From NCBI GenBank assembly GCA_023262645.1, contig JALRAA010000076.1:1-6887 (forward strand): DNA of 6,887 bases. Reading direction: 5' to 3'. Every line of letters starts with the position of its first letter. The first letter of the stretch is position 1. Shown here one piece after another: positions 5,976-6,887 of this stretch. The DNA comes from Burkholderiaceae bacterium. Its GTDB lineage: Bacteria > Pseudomonadota > Gammaproteobacteria > Burkholderiales > Burkholderiaceae_C. Both the position numbers and the translations under genes were made by a program. The notes below the pieces were generated by a model that had not been told where the DNA came from, did not search any database, and was given only the letters and a program-made list of their open reading frames with translations.

Positions 5976-6887
5976 TTCAAGCGCATTTCTGCGGCGCGGG
6001 CGTGGGCCTGTAATCCTTCACCGTGCGCAAGTACCGAAGCGATTTGGCCCAGTGCCTGTGCCCCTTGGGGCGAGACTTCGATCAAGCTGCTGCGCTTTTG
6101 AAAATCGTACACACCCAATGGCGAAGAAAACCTGGCGGTGCCGCTGGTGGGCAACACGTGGTTGGGTCCGGCGCAATAGTCGCCCAAACTTTCGCTGGTG
6201 AATGCCCCCATGAAAATAGCGCCTGCATGCACCAGCAATGGCTCCCAACGGTGCGGTTCGCTGCTGCTGACTTCCAGATGCTCAGGGGCGATGCGGTTGC
6301 TGATGGCGCAAGCCTCTTGCATGTCGCGGGTTTGTATCAACGCGCCTCTGCCATGCAATGACGCGGCGATGATGTCGCGGCGCGGCATCTGCGGCAACAA
6401 GCGGTCCATGGCGGCTTGCACCTCGTCCAAATAGTCGGCATGTGGACACAGCAAGATGCTTTGCGCCAATTCATCGTGCTCGGCCTGGCTGAACAAATCC
6501 ATGGCCACCCAATCGGGCGGCGTGCTGCCGTCGGCCAGCACCAAAATTTCGGAGGGCCCGGCAATCATGTCGATGCCGACCGAGCCGAACACGCGTCGCT
6601 TGGCTGCAGCCACATACGCATTGCCCGGGCCGGTGATTTTGTCCACACGCGGCACAGTGACTGTGCCGTAGGCCATGGCGGCCACCGCTTGTGCACCGCC
6701 GATGGTGAATGCGCGGCTGACACCGGCCACATAGGCTGCGGCCAGCACGAGTTCATTGCGCTCGCCTTGCGTGGCAGTTTTGCCGCTGCCTGCCGCGCCG
6801 CCGGTCGCGACGCTGCCGCGCACCGGCGTGGGCACTACCATGATGATTTCGCCCACACCGGCCACGTGCGCGGGAATCGCGTTCATC
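5972..6887 (-). CDS. hisD: Histidinol dehydrogenase HisD, C-terminal part
   Basis: HisD is the cytosolic zinc enzyme that oxidises L-histidinol to L-histidine in two NAD-dependent steps, the end of histidine synthesis. The gene reads leftward and enters from the right edge, so its N-terminal part (roughly 130-140 of about 440-450 residues) is missing; the methionine nearest the edge is internal. Visible residues agree with the E. coli active site: zinc ligands Q134 and H137 in SQAEHDEL, D246 in GDYCAGPNHVLPT and H295 in GLQAHARAA, and the catalytic pair E212-H213 in APEHLE (fragment numbering). GGAQAVAA, DKITGPGNAYV and DMIAGPSEILVLAD are also characteristic. Residues 22-39 of the fragment form an unusual insertion rich in Gly, Ala, Ser and Thr between VVPTP and QGERNELVLAA. 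The protein ends EMRLK-stop. hisD converges on the ABC transporter gene, and no hisC follows it, unlike the common hisG-hisD-hisC order. Confidence 0.96.
   Translation of the reverse strand, partial: MNAIPAHVAGVGEIIMVVPTPVRGSVATGGAAGSGKTATQGERNELVLAAAYVAGVSRAFTIGGAQAVAAMAYGTVTVPRVDKITGPGNAYVAAAKRRVFGSVGIDMIAGPSEILVLADGSTPPDWVAMDLFSQAEHDELAQSILLCPHADYLDEVQAAMDRLLPQMPRRDIIAASLHGRGALIQTRDMQEACAISNRIAPEHLEVSSSEPHRWEPLLVHAGAIFMGAFTSESLGDYCAGPNHVLPTSGTARFSSPLGVYDFQKRSSLIEVSPQGAQALGQIASVLAHGEGLQAHARAAEMRLK

Noticed and set aside
6779..6802. Walker A-like GAAGSGKT in HisD as a real nucleotide-binding site
   Set aside because: It sits in a low-complexity insertion without a Walker B partner or a P-loop fold around it. 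HisD is an NAD- and zinc-dependent dehydrogenase, so a chance match is much more likely.
1..6887. CRISPR arrays, tRNA or rRNA genes, insertion sequences, phage or toxin-antitoxin genes
   Set aside because: No regularly spaced repeats, cloverleaf-like sequence, transposase or integrase motifs, or small paired toxin-antitoxin frames were found on either strand. The dense coding leaves only one intergenic gap above 10 bases.

Overview
The window looks like chromosomal DNA from a betaproteobacterium, most likely order Burkholderiales and probably near the Comamonadaceae. This rests on the character of the GspE, GspF and HisD proteins, the moderate-to-high GC content and the heavy use of TTG for leucine. 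It is an inference from recognised protein sequence, not a database match.

Positions 1-5787 hold a tight run of plus-strand genes. It starts with the 3' end of gspD (outer-membrane secretin), then complete gspE (cytoplasmic ATPase) and gspF (inner-membrane platform protein). These are three core parts of a type II secretion system, which exports folded proteins from the periplasm. They are followed directly by a cytosolic 5'-nucleotidase of the NT5C1-like family and a fused permease-ATPase ABC transporter of the SbmA/BacA/YddA/Rv1819c type. Gaps between stop and start codons are only 2, 4, 9 and 6 bases, so the run is probably one transcript, with the last two genes as co-transcribed passengers.

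Positions 5788-5971 are a short intergenic region between convergent genes. It contains a GC-rich, multi-hairpin structure followed by six T residues (a rho-independent terminator for the plus-strand run). It also contains a weak promoter-like pair that could make a small RNA ending at that terminator, and a short GGTGTCTGACCCC-type motif beside a tandem CAATTAC repeat.

Positions 5972-6887 hold, on the minus strand, the C-terminal 304 codons and more of hisD (histidinol dehydrogenase, the last step of histidine synthesis). It runs off the right edge. The catalytic and zinc-binding residues are present, and there is an unusual insertion of about 18 residues rich in Gly, Ala, Ser and Thr near the left end of the visible protein.

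Overall this is mostly core-genome content. I found no CRISPR array, phage gene, toxin-antitoxin pair, transposase or RNA gene of known family, and nothing that supports a new defence or mobile system. The points worth a second look are the compact zinc loop in GspE, the HisD insertion, the structured intergenic region and the unusual neighbours of the secretion genes.
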